A stretch of DNA of 64,000 nt. It comes from Klebsormidium nitens (lineage: Eukaryota > Streptophyta > Klebsormidiophyceae > Klebsormidiales > Klebsormidiaceae). The position numbers and the translations under genes were made by a program. Location of the stretch: positions 62,001 to 126,000 of the forward strand of contig DF237026.1 of the NCBI GenBank assembly GCA_000708835.1. Direction: 5' to 3'. The first letter of the stretch is position 1; each line of letters starts with the position of its first letter. The notes beneath the pieces were generated by a model. The model was not told where the DNA came from, did not search any database, and saw only the letters and a list, made by a program, of their open reading frames with translations. Shown here piece after piece: positions 36,192 to 50,863 of this stretch.

Positions 36192-39100
36192 CTAGTCACG
36201 ATGCGGTCTATCCTCCGCTGCGACCCCCGCAGGTGGGGGCACTTGGCCGGGCTCGGGGATCCCCTCAGGGGCTTGGAATCCAGGTAAGAGTGACGTAATG
36301 AAGCCCATCACGAAGAGCTGGATTTCCCGTAGAAAACCACCCCCGGCCCTTTGCCTCTGCACCGCGCCCGCAAGTGCACCTCCGCCCGCCATGTGGGGCG
36401 CATTCCCAGGGTTGGCCGGAGCTCCTGCGGTGAAGAATATATTGATTTCAGCATGGCTTGGTGATGTTTGAAGGCGTCAGATTGTCAACAAAGAGTCGTG
36501 ATTTGTGACGATTACGGTGGCGGTTTGTGGCCGACATGCTTTTATTACAAAAGCCCTAGCTCCGAAGTCAGCTTCAAGAACAAGTAGCCCCCATCCTCTG
36601 CATTTATCAATAGACGAAAACCTCTGCACTTCATGACGCCTTGATTGCAAGGACGGATTGCCGTTCTGTTTTGCAATGGTGAGGTTAGATGTGAGTTCGC
36701 CCAAAGATGTCAAGAATCTCCTCAAAGTGCCAAGACCCCAGAAAAACTCGTAGACATTCGGCCAGACGCTGGATTAGCAACGAAGCCACAAGCTGCGCAA
36801 AAAAGAGCAGGACTTGCGTAAATGGCCTACGCCGCACGTCGGAGCTTTACGAAAGCGCCGTACAAAAGGAATGTTCCAAAGAATTTTTCCGGAGTGCGAA
36901 GACGTGCATTGTGCAAGGAAACGCTCTGAACTTTGACGACGGTCAGCTTCGAGAGCATTTTGTTGTGTCAGCCCCAACGATCAGTGCAAGCAACCCCGAC
37001 AATGAACCAACCAACTCCTGAGCGCAAAAGAACGTGTCCTAATCTCAAGATTCAATCCAGTTTCGAGAAAGGAAAGGAGAAAGGTCAGAGGGCCGAAAGA
37101 GGGGAACACGTACGTACGAGGGACGGGTGCAAACACAGAGGGAATGAAATAGCGATGAAAAGCAGCGGCGGATGCAGTATGAGTTACCCTGATTTGCCCC
37201 TGCAGCTGCTTGCTGCCTTCCCTGCTGCTGGATCAACCTTTGGAAACGCTCCGTGGCCATCCGCACATATGGAGTCAGGACCCCGGTCTGGTACCTGTGT
37301 CGGGCAACGACATACGTAGGGCTTTTTGGTTTGCTACAACCAATAGCAGATGATTTGATAAGCTTGTTATAAAAGAGCCCGTGTCGCCAAGCAGTGCCGA
37401 CGATTTGAGGCGCTTCTTAAAAGGCGCCTGTCTGAAGTTTTGAATTTAGCTTGAGTGCTTGGACAGTAATCCCTTCTGATCACGCGATGAGTTAGCAACG
37501 ACTTCTACAACACATGCCGTCTCGATGCGGATTCGATGATTCTCCAAACGGCGGACGGCTGTTGAGTCAAGCGGACAATTAGCGTCTGCCGATTCAATAT
37601 GTTGCAGGTTTCCATTGCAGAGGAATCGACACCCGCGCTTTAACGACACCCATGCCTTTCCCTACGAATTGCAGGAGTCTTAAACTGAGTGAGGAGGGGA
37701 AGTAACGAAAATTTGCGTCTCAGACTGGCATAAGACTATGAGAGCCACCTTGCAATTCACCAGCTTCATCAGAGCTAGAGGAATTCACGCCAAGCAAATA
37801 CTCACGCTACATAAGCCAGCAATATTCAGAAATTAAACTCAGCCGAACAGCAACTGGCCCTTTGTCACACGCGCTGCACTCCACTGGACGACGAGCTTTC
37901 GAAAAACGCTAAATGCACGCGAAACCAGCGTCAAAATCTCCTCATATCCTCCATTTCGAACCGTCCGAAATCGGCTGTGGGCCACAGATAAGCAATGCGC
38001 AGCCCACAAATAGGATGCGCAACTCACAGGTAAGCGAGCACCGCCAGGCCCGTCAGCAGCACCAGGCGCTCGATCGACCCGTCTTGGTTCAGCACAAAAA
38101 CAATTACCGCCAGCTTGGCAATCAGCATGAAGTCAATCTGGATCCTCCGCACACGGACCACAATCGGAACCCCCTGGGGGATCCCCCCGAATTGCATCGG
38201 CTGCGGGGCCCCGTTCTGGCCGACGCGCTGCCGGAGGCCTGCTTGCGCGGCTGGGTCGACGGGGAACCCCTGCGGCGGCAGGGCCCCCGGGGGCATGAAG
38301 TGGATCTGGGCGCCTTGGAGGGGGCCGCCTTGGTTCCCAACCGGGAAGGCGCTGCGAGAATGACAGATAAGGTTAGCAATGATGCCAGTCAATTCTCACA
38401 GCAGAGGCTTAAGTAGGGCTATAGGTAAGAGCAAGAGGTGCTGTGATCAGCAGAGGAGAACGGCGGTGCATCTGTGACTGAACGAAATTTTGCGGAAAGA
38501 TCTCCGGAAATTTGGTGCGTACTGCAAGATGTCTCGGAGTAGTGAAAATGTAAAGCAGAGATCAGGAGCCAGCAACAAAGACACAGCCGGCTTTTTTAAG
38601 GTCGCTCAAAATTGCACATGCTCAAATTGCTTAGATGGCTACAGCCGTAAATGAATGACATGAAAGGAGTCTCTTGCTTTTTGGGGCTCGCTCTGAGAGC
38701 AGCTCAAAGTAACGAATACTCACAACGCTCTGTTCTCAGCAAAGCCCCCAGCCTGCCCTCCCGCTGCAGCGGGGGCCTGGAAGAACCCCACGAACGGCCC
38801 CCCCTGAACAGGTGCGGCACGCTGCGGCTCTGGCGCTGCCTGGTCTTGGCCCCCCGCCGGTGCGGCAGCAAAGTTGAAGCCCGGAAAAAGGGCGGCTAAA
38901 GGCGGGGATGCGCCGGGATTGGGTTGAGGAGGGGGCAGACCCATGCTGAGGGCCGCCAGGTTGCAGGCGAGGGGGGTGAGGAATGGGTTGCTCTGAAGAA
39001 GCTGCGAAGAGGAAAATAGGAGCCGAACCTCTTGATGACTCGAATATTCATCTTCTGATCGTTTGGTCTCCTTTTCTGCGGAGGAGAAAGAAAGGCCGAG

Positions 39101-40998
39101 AGTGCAGAAGTCTTCCCACCGTTTACAACGCTGTACTCTGACAATCTCTGCATCTTCTGATTCAATCACAGGCTGATCAAGATGGAGGGAGACCCTAGAA
39201 ACGGCTTTGTTCAGCAAACAGTGCTACGAACTTCCTCAAAGGCAACCGCAAAGTGGCCCGAAACTTACATTGATGCTAAAAGCTCTTGAACGTATAAAGC
39301 AATGGTCCTGCAGAACCCCATATCACAGTGCAGGAAACCGGATTTTAAAATGTCCGGCAATCTCTTCAGCAGATCAAAACAGACTCACCTGCAGATACAG
39401 CTGCTGTAGCGCTTCCTGAGACAGCCCCGCTGCCGCATTGCTCGGCCCTGGCGCCACCCCGTTGCCTTGCGCCGTTCCGGAGGGACCCGCCCCCTGAGCG
39501 AATGCGCTTGGGGCAGTTGCGTTCTGAGGGGTTGGGTTTTGAGGAGCGCTCGTACTGGCCTGCTGATGTTGGCCGCCCTGCTGAGCATGTGGTGTGGGGG
39601 TGTTTCGCGGAGGGAGTCCAATCCGTGACATCCGAACGGCGAATGATTCCTCTTCTTGCTGAGGGACCTCCGCATTTGCCGGGGATTGTGCGGCACCTGA
39701 TGTCAAGGAAGGATTCGCGGAATGATCCGCAGCAGTCCTGGCTGCTGCCTCCGATGTCCCGCCTCTAGTTGAGCTGCTGGGGGGATTCTCTGGGGTGGGG
39801 GGAGGGGGCCGAAGGGGTGGCGTGCTTCGGGTTGACGGTCCGGGGGCCAAGTTTTCCACAGGGGCCTGAGGTTGGCTCAGAGGGGCGGTGGGGCCGTGAG
39901 TAGTAGGGGGCCTGAAGGCGAAACGAGGCGCGGGAGGAGTCTGTGTCGGTGCTGCTGTGGCTGGTTCTGGGGGGGTGGAGGATGAAGAGCCATCGGGTTT
40001 GGGGCCAGCGATGACGAGGTGGACGACTTGTGGCTCTGCCAAGTTGGCCTGCAAAACAATGGTAATATTGATTCCAGCCTGAAATACAGCCAGCTTGAGA
40101 TACAGCCAGCTTGAGATAGGTCAATCACAGGGGGACAGGTTGGTTTTGGGGTTAGGGTGGGTATGAGTGCGGAGCGCGTGAGTTTGTATATGGGATTATG
40201 CTTTGGGTTCCTCCCAGTTCCAACTGTATGTCAACCTGGATCAATTAAACATGAATTTGAGACTAATATGAATGGTAGCCATGCCTTAATGCACGCCCTT
40301 GTGGCAAATATCGTCACGCGGTGCTTTGACACTGAACATGTCATTGAAGAAGTCAGGACTGCCTCGACCCTCCTCAGAAAGTGAAACAGAAACACAATGT
40401 CCTGCTTGCTGAAAGGCAATCGAACAAATAACCCTTGTTGTGCAATGGGATGACTACTATTTGACATTGTGTCAGATCTGATACGCAATTTTTTTCGAGC
40501 AGACTACCTACAAAAAGCATGCAGGGTGCGGCATAACCCTGGCAACACTGATGCTGCAATTTTCTTCCTCCTCACCACTCATCGAGATTGTTTTGTACCA
40601 TGTCGAAACACCCTTCAGTGTTTTCAAATCCTGGACGCCAAACTCTCAGTACCCGCCATGCAATCTTTAAAGGGCAACAAAACAAGAAAAGACATGTGTG
40701 AAGACTGCCTTTCAGTGGCAAATGGCCTCAAACTGCCTGAGCGTGGAAAGTGCCTTACATGCTTCAGGACATCCTTGAGGAGCTGGTTATCCTTGACAAT
40801 CTGCCCAGAAATGATGAGTTTCTGCTGGGCCGGCGGAGGGTGTCCATCATATTCTTCTTTCAACCGATCTTTCAGAGCCTGTATTGTAGCTGTAGGGGAT
40901 ATCTTGAGCTTGAGATCCTTGGAGAAGCTCGCTGAAGGGTTCCGCACAAGCAACTCGACAAGATCACTGGAAGCAGCTGGATCCTTTCCGTCAGACAT
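36192..40998 (-). CDS. HERPUD-like ubiquitin-domain ER membrane protein
   Basis: HERP proteins carry an N-terminal ubiquitin-like domain and act with HRD1-type ligases in ER-associated degradation; that role is known for the animal family and inferred here. Six exons join in frame: 40998-40759, 40048-39389, 39001-38724, 38351-38028, 37294-37188 and 36424-36192, giving 613 residues. Residues 10-90 form the ubiquitin-like domain (LKLKISPTATIQALKDRLKE, QKLIISGQIVKDNQLLKDVL). A long Pro/Gln/Ala-rich disordered region follows. The membrane segment spans the exon 4/5 junction (FMLIAKLAVIVFVLNQDGS, then LVLLTGLAVLAYLYQTGVL). The C-terminal FLREIQLFVMGFITSLLPGF is a typical conserved family end. The 35-codon exon 5 is required to restore phase between exons 4 and 6. 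The gene is divergent from the nucleotide-sugar transporter. Confidence 0.88.
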
Positions 40999-42162
40999 GT
41001 TGCTGTGCTTATCGACCTACAATTCTAAATCAACAGAAGTAAATCACACGCTCATAGATGTCTGATCAAAAGAGTTCTAAAATGCTGCTCAGAGCAAGGG
41101 AGAGCGGAGGTTCTACGCATATGATTTGGAAGTTGCAGCTGCTCTTGTGTTCCAAAGCAAATGCAAAAGGCTCTCTTGCACGCCCTTGCCGTGGACAACC
41201 TGAGATGCTGCTTTCGACTGGAGCGAACCAAAGGAAGGAAGACGTCTTCGAAATGGCTAGCTGTTGAAAGCGCCTCTTCTAAGTTCTAGCTTGCCCACCT
41301 GTGCAACACTGAGATCAGAAGCACCTAGTTTCAGCATGTTCCCGGCGACACTTCCGGATGGACGCAAACGCAAGAATGTCTACATATCCTTCCCCATGGT
41401 CGCCGCGAATTCTCGACATCAGGACTCTCAACTTTCCAATCTGTGCAAAGCGCTGGTCCGGCTTCTTCGCGCTATAAGTTTGAGTTTGGGGAAGCATACG
41501 CTTGCAGCTATTGGCAGGGCAGTTTTCAAAGAATGCTTGAACAATTCTGCAAAGCGGCCCCTCTACATGCAAGTTGAGTGACACCTCCGCGAAGGAGTGT
41601 TTTGCTTAGCATCACATTTTTGGAATGCAGATCTGATTGGGGACATCTTAATTGCTTACTGCTGCTCAGGGCAGGGCCGGGGTGCTCGCATGCTCGCTTC
41701 TGCGCTCAGTGAATTTCCAACGAGGTGGAATGCATTTAGGAAGATGTGGAGTATCAGGGCTTCCACAAGGTGCTCAGTAAAACCAGGGTCCGGGAAGTAG
41801 TTTGTTTCTCTACGAGGATGTCCTGCAGGGACAGGCCGTCAAACATACCTCAGGTTGAAGTTGATCGTCTAGTTTACTGGTAGGTGCATAAGTGCTTAAC
41901 CCCTAAACGGAGTGGCAGAGGGCGGCGGTGTAAATATATTCTGGGGTTTTCGAACAGGTCTCTTATTATTATGTTGAGTATAATAAAGTGATCGACATAC
42001 TTATCAGGTCTGCAACCTGCAGCACTTATTGATGTCCTTGAGGCTTTCCCAACAGATCATACCCTTCTGAAAGCACGTCATCAGAAGCGGTTTGCCTGAA
42101 GGATAAGAGCAATTCCAAGGATGTAGAGAGTGGTCATCTTTTATCTGCCTAGGTAAAGAGCG
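40999..42162. other. Divergent upstream region containing an F-box-like relic
   Basis: This separates the starts of the HERPUD-like gene (-) and the transporter (+). Most of its middle part, 41264-41800, looks like a broken F-box relic, annotated separately. Nothing else is recognised. Confidence 0.45.
41264..41800 (+). pseudogene. Probable F-box gene relic
   Basis: A frame of 81 codons from ATG 41336 contains QLSNLCKALVRLLRAISLSL, which fits the second half of an F-box (LSNxCKxLxxLxR). A following frame (41597-41800) is separated by a stop at about 41580. The sequence CTTCTAAGTTCTAGCTTG just upstream (about 41275-41292) is shared with the region directly ahead of the F-box gene at 9224. The relation to an intact gene is inferred; no full F-box/LRR structure remains. 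Confidence 0.3.
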
Positions 42163-45100
42163 ATGGACGGCGGAAAGTCAAAACTTGGCAAGGTGCACGT
42201 ACCTTATAAAGGGGTCCTGACGGCGGGATTCTATGGCTTCATGTCAGTATCTTCCGTGTTCATCAACAAGGCCATCTTTAAGGGTAGGTGGTTACTATTC
42301 TCTCAAAAGATCCTTCGAGGATCGTGCCCTGTAGAGGATTGTTTCGCACTCCCACTCCCTCAACATGCGAGGGCTAGCTTGTTCAGAAAGCTTGCATAAA
42401 GACAATTGGAGAAGACGTGCAACTGCATTCATTTCTGAAAGTCAACATAATCTACCACTCTGAGCTTGGCTTCTGGGCGCTCTGGGGTCAGGGAGTCCCT
42501 CTGCTCAGAAGTTTTGCTGAGCTCTCTCTGCTTCTCTTGCAGTCTACGCTTTCAACTTCCCATTCACATTGGTGCTCGGTCAAACCATCTTCACCCTCAT
42601 ACTGCTCCTTACCATCCGACGGCTAGGCTTCATTCGCACAGCCCCCTTTCAATTCGCCATCTTCAAGCGGGTAAGTTCCATTCTATCTTCTGTGAATTGC
42701 TCATACAGTCAGGGCTTCACTTGAACTTCGCAACCTGCCTGAACAAAGAACTTTCCTTGATGTTGTTGGATGACAGAACTTCCGCTCTTGCCGGAGGTTG
42801 ATCGGCCTCAAGTGCCTGCATAGAAAGTGTGGCAATTGGTGATTTGTAGCAAAAGTCTGAAGCCGCTTGTTCCGTATGTTTGACCCAAAGGTCTGCCGCG
42901 TTACGGACTGGCATTCATTGAGTATCACACTCACTGGCTTGCCAATTTGGCCTTGCTGCTTGTTTCCACTTCAAGTCACACGCAAACGCATCTCCGCAAG
43001 TGGACTTATGAATGCCCTTCATCTGCTTCGACAGTACTTCATCTCTTATGCTGCAGGTCTTCCTCCTATCCTTCGCGTTTCTCTTAAAGCTCCTGCTAGA
43101 CATGTCTGCCCTGGCCCTCGTAAACATTCCCATGTATGGGGTCCTCAAAAGGTGAGCAACTGTCCCCAAGGGGATAACGCATTCATCTAAGAAGACGGTG
43201 CTCACATTCTGTATCAGACGATGCTCCAGTGATCGTTAGAAGGGGTGTCAGAAGATAGTCTTTTGATTCACCATCTGAAACCCGTCCGTTCACTCTGAGC
43301 TCTCTCCACCTGCTTAGATTAGCTCTATCGCTTTGACACCCGACTCCCTGACTGTACTCCCTTTTACCCACTGCCTTACCTCCAACATACCATGTCTTAG
43401 AAGACTACCTATCTTCATTCCATTACGTGTTACCATGCTTTTTGTTGATCTCCAGCAGCGACTCTAAAACGCCCCACACGATGTAGTAAAAGAAGTAGAC
43501 CAAACTTATTTTACAGTCAAACCAGATCCTAACCAGATTCCCAACCAGGTGCTACTGCATCCGTTACGGTCATGTTATACGCAACTCACGATCCTGCCGT
43601 TCCACCACCCCCCTACGTCCTCCTCAAGAACCTTCCACTCCTGATCCTGAATCTAATTATCTCAGCGCATTTTCTATTTTGGTGACACCCGTAGCTCACC
43701 AGCCGCTGTGTCTGCCAGCTTGCCCCTTCATGCACAAGAGGAAGATGCGTTTGCAGAATCCCGACTGTAACCCGTCGCACCAGCTTTCCTGCGCCCTGTG
43801 TCTACAACCCGCTCTTTCTAGTCCGCAGCTCCACGCACCTGCTGTGTCAGCCAGCCTGTTTAGAAAGAAGCCGCCCTTCCACATGAATCGGGACGCACAA
43901 TCCCGTCTTCTTCATAATTCACGTGCGCTGCCCTTTCAACTTGTTCTTTTCGATCCCGGCAGCTCAGCGACCCTGTGCGTTTGCGAGCTCGATTGCAGCC
44001 TTTCTTTTTTTTTAGAGAACGCCCTTCGAGATTCCGGCTGGCAACCCGCCTCAACCCATCAAATTCATTTCTCATTCTTTGCTGCCCTTAAAATCCCACC
44101 TCGTTCTCCTGAAACCCCGCAGCTCCACTACCCCATGCGTCCTGCTCTTCTACTTTTGGTAGGGGTCGTAACGGGAAGCACACTTATGTGACGTTAGCCT
44201 GATTCCTCGTCTTTCACTTAGTAGCTCCATCGCCCCGTCCGTCATCTTGCTCGACCACAGCATGCGCAAGAAGAAGTCACTCTCTAGGTTCCGGCCCACA
44301 ATCACCTCTGGCTTCGCTAGATTTCTTTCTGAGAACGTGCTGGACTTTCGAGTCCCTGACTCGTCGTTCCAAACTTTCCAGCTCCATCACCCGGCGCGTC
44401 CCTTTGAGCATCTTCTGCATTTCATTCGACTCGTGATTGACGTACCGTATTTCCTCTATCCTCATCCCCTTTTCCTCAGCCCACTGCTCAACGATCCTCC
44501 TGCTCGACTACATCATGCACGAGAAGAAGACATTCTTCCCCACCCGATTGTTAATAACATATTTTTCCGTTAGTTTCCTTTTTCCGGATTCGCTGCCCTT
44601 TTTGTTACCTTCACCCGCTCTCTCCAAACCCCGCAGCTCCACCACCCCGTGCGTCCTCTTACTCGACTACATCATGCGCGAGAAGAAGGCCAGCCTGCGC
44701 GTGCAGCTCGCCGTTTACGCCACGACGCTCGGCGGCCTCATCGCCGGCGCCGGCGACCTCTCCTTCCACCTCCCGGGCTACATCCTCGCCCTCTCATCCG
44801 CAATGGCCACCGCCGCGTACGTCGTCATCGTCGGGAAGCTCGGCGAGGAGCTTTCCATCGATTCCTTCACATTGCTCCTGTACAACAACTGCTGGTCGCT
44901 CCCGTTCTCGTTGCTCCTGGTCCTCGCGAACGGCGAGGGGATGGCGTTCTTCACGTTCGAGCACGCGGGCGAGCCCGCGTTCCTGTTCTGCTTCGCCGCG
45001 AGCTGCGCGAGCGCGTTCGTGCTCAACTGGGCGACGTACATGTGCACGCTCGTGAACGACTCGCTCACTACGAGCATCGTAGGTGAGTACCCATTATTGC

Positions 45101-47106
45101 AGCTCTTAGTCTGTGTCAGCTGATGTGAGAAAACGTTTCGTGACCGTGAGGACATGCGCACTTATGGCGCGCGGTCAGATCTGGACGAGCATCGTGGGGG
45201 AGCGCCCCAACGACTCCGCCTCAGCAGTCCGCTCACCGTGTCAGTTAGTGCGAAACGAATTGTTGCATATTTGACGATGAGGATCAGTGGAGGTTTGGTG
45301 CGGCCACGTGGTAAAGCCTAGACGAGCATTGTGGGTGACGAGTTCAACATTCAATTTTTCGGCCTTTATACGCACGCTACTGGGTTGAGAAGTCAAGTAC
45401 CAACTGCGCCCGAAGATCTGGGGCGATTCAAGTTGTGACCTGGACGGGCGATCAAGCTGTCCGTTCGTCTCGATGTGCATGGGTCCACAACCAAGATAAG
45501 GGTGCGTGAGATGACCAGTCCACAACCAAGATAAGGGTGCGTGAGATGACCAAACCTCAGCACCGGTAGCTGCAAATAGAGTGCCGCTGTCGCAAAAGTA
45601 CTGTTTTTGCGGGTCAGGAGGTGGACAATGGGGTCAGTTGGGTCCGTCAACACGAATTGGGTTCTGACCATTTTAGCTGAACCTAATTGCACCTTCCTGT
45701 GTTTTCCCAGGTCGGACCAAGTCGATCTTGCAAGGCCTTGGCGGCCTTTTCGCGTTCGGAGATGTGCAGGTAAGTCTGTATCGGTCCAACTCAGCTTTCC
45801 TCGTCCTTCGGTTGCTTGTGATGTGCCTCTTCTGGATGGACGCCCTTCGCGGCCAGGTAGAGTAAACGAGTGTTGCAAGCCAGAACTTTTCGTATTTGTG
45901 GAGGCCTTTTGTGGTAAAACTTCTCGTTTTACCTTTGATGACCTTGCCTGCAGTACCGAGACGGCATTCCAGAGAGATGGTCTCACCGGCCCACTACATC
46001 CCGTCTCAAAATTCATCATGTTGAGCACCCGTTCCATGCTCCTTTTCCACTTTGAGACGTCGCTGACGTCAGCGACTGACACACTCCCGTCATTGGCGCA
46101 GGTGCACCCGCTGAATTTGTTCGGCCTGCTGGTGAACTCGTTCGGCATCGGGTGGTACGCGTTCGAGAAGTTCATGGAGGGCAAGCGGAAGTCGGCCGCG
46201 CTCCCGATGTACACGCAGCTGGGGCAGAACGGGCAGGAGACGCTCTCGCTGCATCGAGACGGGTCGCAGGTAAGGGCTGTTGTCTTTCCAATTTCAAGAG
46301 TCGACAGAAATATTTACATCGGAAACGCAAGAGACGCTCTCGCTGCATCGAGACGGGTCGCAGGTGAGCTGTCCGCGGGGGCCCGTTCCTTCTTTGCAAT
46401 TGTTGGTTAGTTGGTTTTTTACCCAAAGAAACTTTCTTTCTGATTTTGGTACTGTTTAAAAGGACACTGCGCAGGGTTTATTTGGCGGCTAGCATAAAGG
46501 CAGATACTTCTCTCGCTGCATGGGTGCGGGGCCGCAGGTGAACGGCCTTCAGCAGCGCGCTGTTCTTGTGATCATTTGAGCTGTGAACTTGGATTGCTTG
46601 ATCGTTTCGGTATAGCCAGACCGAATCGAGAAACGTCTTTGTCACATCGAGGCCGGTTGCGTTGGGAGGGCTCGAAGTGCCTGTGCTGTAAGATGTCAAT
46701 GTTACGCATCCCGAGAAAACGTAGTCAATTACCGTCGTAAAGGTGGACGGTCTGCGGGCAAAGAAAACGGAGGGTTGATGGTTGAGGAAAGGCCTAAGGT
46801 TGCTACCGCTCGAGAGTTTATGCGGTCACCCAGGAATGTCAACGAACGTTTTGCAGTGCTTAATTCATGAGCGAGAGCAACATTCTCGACGGAGTAAGAT
46901 TCACCACTGGGACTGGGTGCAATGCCCACAGTCAAGTCGAACAGGTGCGTTCCCAAGTTGACGCACTTTTTATACTTGTGCTTCTTCCTTTACGGAACCC
47001 TTTAACACTCGTACTGATTCTGGTAATCCTTGTTGTGCAGCTAACGTTGCAATTATCACCCAAACCATCAAGTGGTAAGGACAAACAGCAGAACGGGCGT
47101 GTATGA
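42163..47106 (+). CDS. Nucleotide-sugar transporter (SLC35D / GDP-mannose transporter-like, drug/metabolite transporter superfamily)
   Basis: These Golgi membrane antiporters import nucleotide sugars in exchange for NMPs. Exons: 42163-42283, 42543-42670, 43057-43151, 44637-45082, 45711-45769, 46102-46269 and 47041-47106, joining in phase to 360 residues, the normal length. Features are GFYGFMSVSSVFINKAIF (TM1), FNFPFTLVLGQTIFTLILLL (TM2), VNIPMYGVLKSSTTP at the third splice, LLLDYIMREKKAS, several hydrophobic spans in exon 4, and the SIVGRTKSIL segment that corresponds to the VGxxK motif of the family before TM9. A hydrophilic Gln/Ser/Lys-rich cytosolic tail ends at TGA 47104-47106. The last exon is placed from its acceptor and stop only. 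The substrate cannot be told from sequence. Introns 3, 4 and 6 hold exon-edge copies. Confidence 0.88.
43590..44560 (+). repeat. Array of about eight decayed copies of transporter exon 4 head
   Basis: The true exon 4 starts at 44637 after CCCCGCAG with CTCCACCACCCCGTGCGTCC, then CTCGACTACATCATGCGCGA. Similar strings recur near 43596, 43694, 43829, 43963, 44123, 44221, 44379 and 44480. The clearest are 44123 (CCCCGCAG, CTCCACTACCCCATGCGTCC), 44221 (ending GCATGCGCAAGAAGAAG) and 44490 (CTCGACTACATCATGCACGA). Each is preceded by a pyrimidine-rich stretch. Spacings are about 100-160 bp. The similarity falls with distance from the real exon in most cases. Confidence 0.85.
45155..45335 (+). repeat. 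Two copies of transporter exon 4 tail and donor
   Basis: The true exon end and donor read ACGAGCATCGTAGGTGAGTA at 45070-45089. GACGAGCATCGTGGGGGAGC (about 45183) and GACGAGCATTGTGGGTGACG (about 45310) repeat it in the following intron. Each is preceded by a shared GTGTCAG stretch, giving an interval of about 127 bp. Confidence 0.75.
45483..45552. repeat. Perfect 35-bp tandem duplication
   Basis: Two identical 35-bp units (45483-45517 and 45518-45552) start GTCCACAACCAAGATAAGGG. They lie in transporter intron 4. Their identity indicates a very recent event, or an assembly artefact. Confidence 0.95.
46320..46540 (+). repeat. Two copies of transporter exon 6 tail with donor
   Basis: The last 34 or so bases of exon 6 with the first donor bases (GAGACGCTCTCGCTGCATCG, then AGACGGGTCGCAGGT) recur exactly at about 46331-46366, immediately followed by GTGAGC. 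A second, eroded copy at about 46507-46541 keeps CTCTCGCTGCATGGGTGCGG and CCGCAGGTGAAC. Confidence 0.93.
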
Positions 47107-48382
47107 TCGGCCTGATGTGTCCCGACCGTCAACCATCCACCTACCCGAGTTGCAAGAAACTGTCCAGAGAATCATATATCATCAAGCCCGCATTGTCTAT
47201 CGTTCTAATTCAAACAGGTCAGTGCACAGGATAGTGTGTAGGCCGTTTTACGTCTAAGTGGGCAGCAGTGTGTCACACGTTGGCAGGAGAGCCCATTTCG
47301 ATTGCTAGCTTCGGTGTCTGCGGACTCCTATGTTGCAATTCGTTGTAACGGAATAGATAAGCACCGTTGCTCACGGTTGAGTAGCCAGTGATGCGTTTCA
47401 AGTCTGATTTGTTAACGCTGGCACCGTCCAAGCGCTCTGTCAACGACCGGGCCTGCCATGAAGTCCATGTACTTGTCGCAAGTGTTGCCCATGCCATGCG
47501 CTTCATCTGAAAGATTCCGAAGTTTGCGCAACCCGCGTCCGATCTAGCTGAGTTATGATCACCATCCGGAGCCGGATCGATAAAACTACAGTTGTCAGTG
47601 GACTCACTCGGAAGAGAGTAGGCTAAGCCGTGGCCTGTTTGTCCGGATCTCATGCATGAATTGACTGCAAGCCCCGAGCTCTATAGCATGGCGGCAGGAT
47701 TGCCAGAACCTAAACGTTTGGACGGTATACTTACTTCATGCATGTGAGTTAAGCTCCGTTTACAAAACAAGTTGCATGAGGTTCAGCGGGATTACCAAAT
47801 AGTACGTTTGTAGTATGCAGTCACTATAAGTCGACCTGAGGTGATCTTGCTCGCATCATGGCTTAGTAGGCCGCAATTCGCACTCGATATAGCTGCTACT
47901 AAGCATGTTAGCTTAGTAGCACCATGTTGTTTTTTTAATGTTTTTGCTTATAAGTACTATCATACCGTAGAGTTTGCGCATGTGCAGCTAATGCACACTG
48001 ATACCCGCTAGTCCGACGCAACCACCATGCAACAATCATTCTAGCTTCCAACATGCCTCCTGCACACTGTCATGTCAAACCGTTTCAATGTACATGCATG
48101 GTGGCCGCACTGATCAAGTGCACCTGATCGTACTAAGCTCGAGCTGCGGCCAATGAACGGCCATGGCGGCCTAACGTACTCATGGCTGATCACTTACTAA
48201 GATCGAAAGTCAGTGGCTGCATCCATGGCACAGGCAATATACCAATCGAAGCAAGCTAGCCCCCTTGCAGCAACAGTGTCAGTGACAGCCGCGCAGAACC
48301 CGACATTGTTGGTAAAAGTGGGTGACCGTTGAGTAAGTGTACAAAGTTGCGTGTCGGCCAAGGATATGAAAGCTGAGATGCC
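47107..48382. other. Gene-free convergent spacer
   Basis: Between the transporter and RPS23 3' ends. No coding signal is seen. 47700-48200 is rich in CATGCATG, CTTAGTAG repeats (47860-47925) and GGCC palindromes. Confidence 0.5.
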
Positions 48383-50863
<2,481 letters not shown>

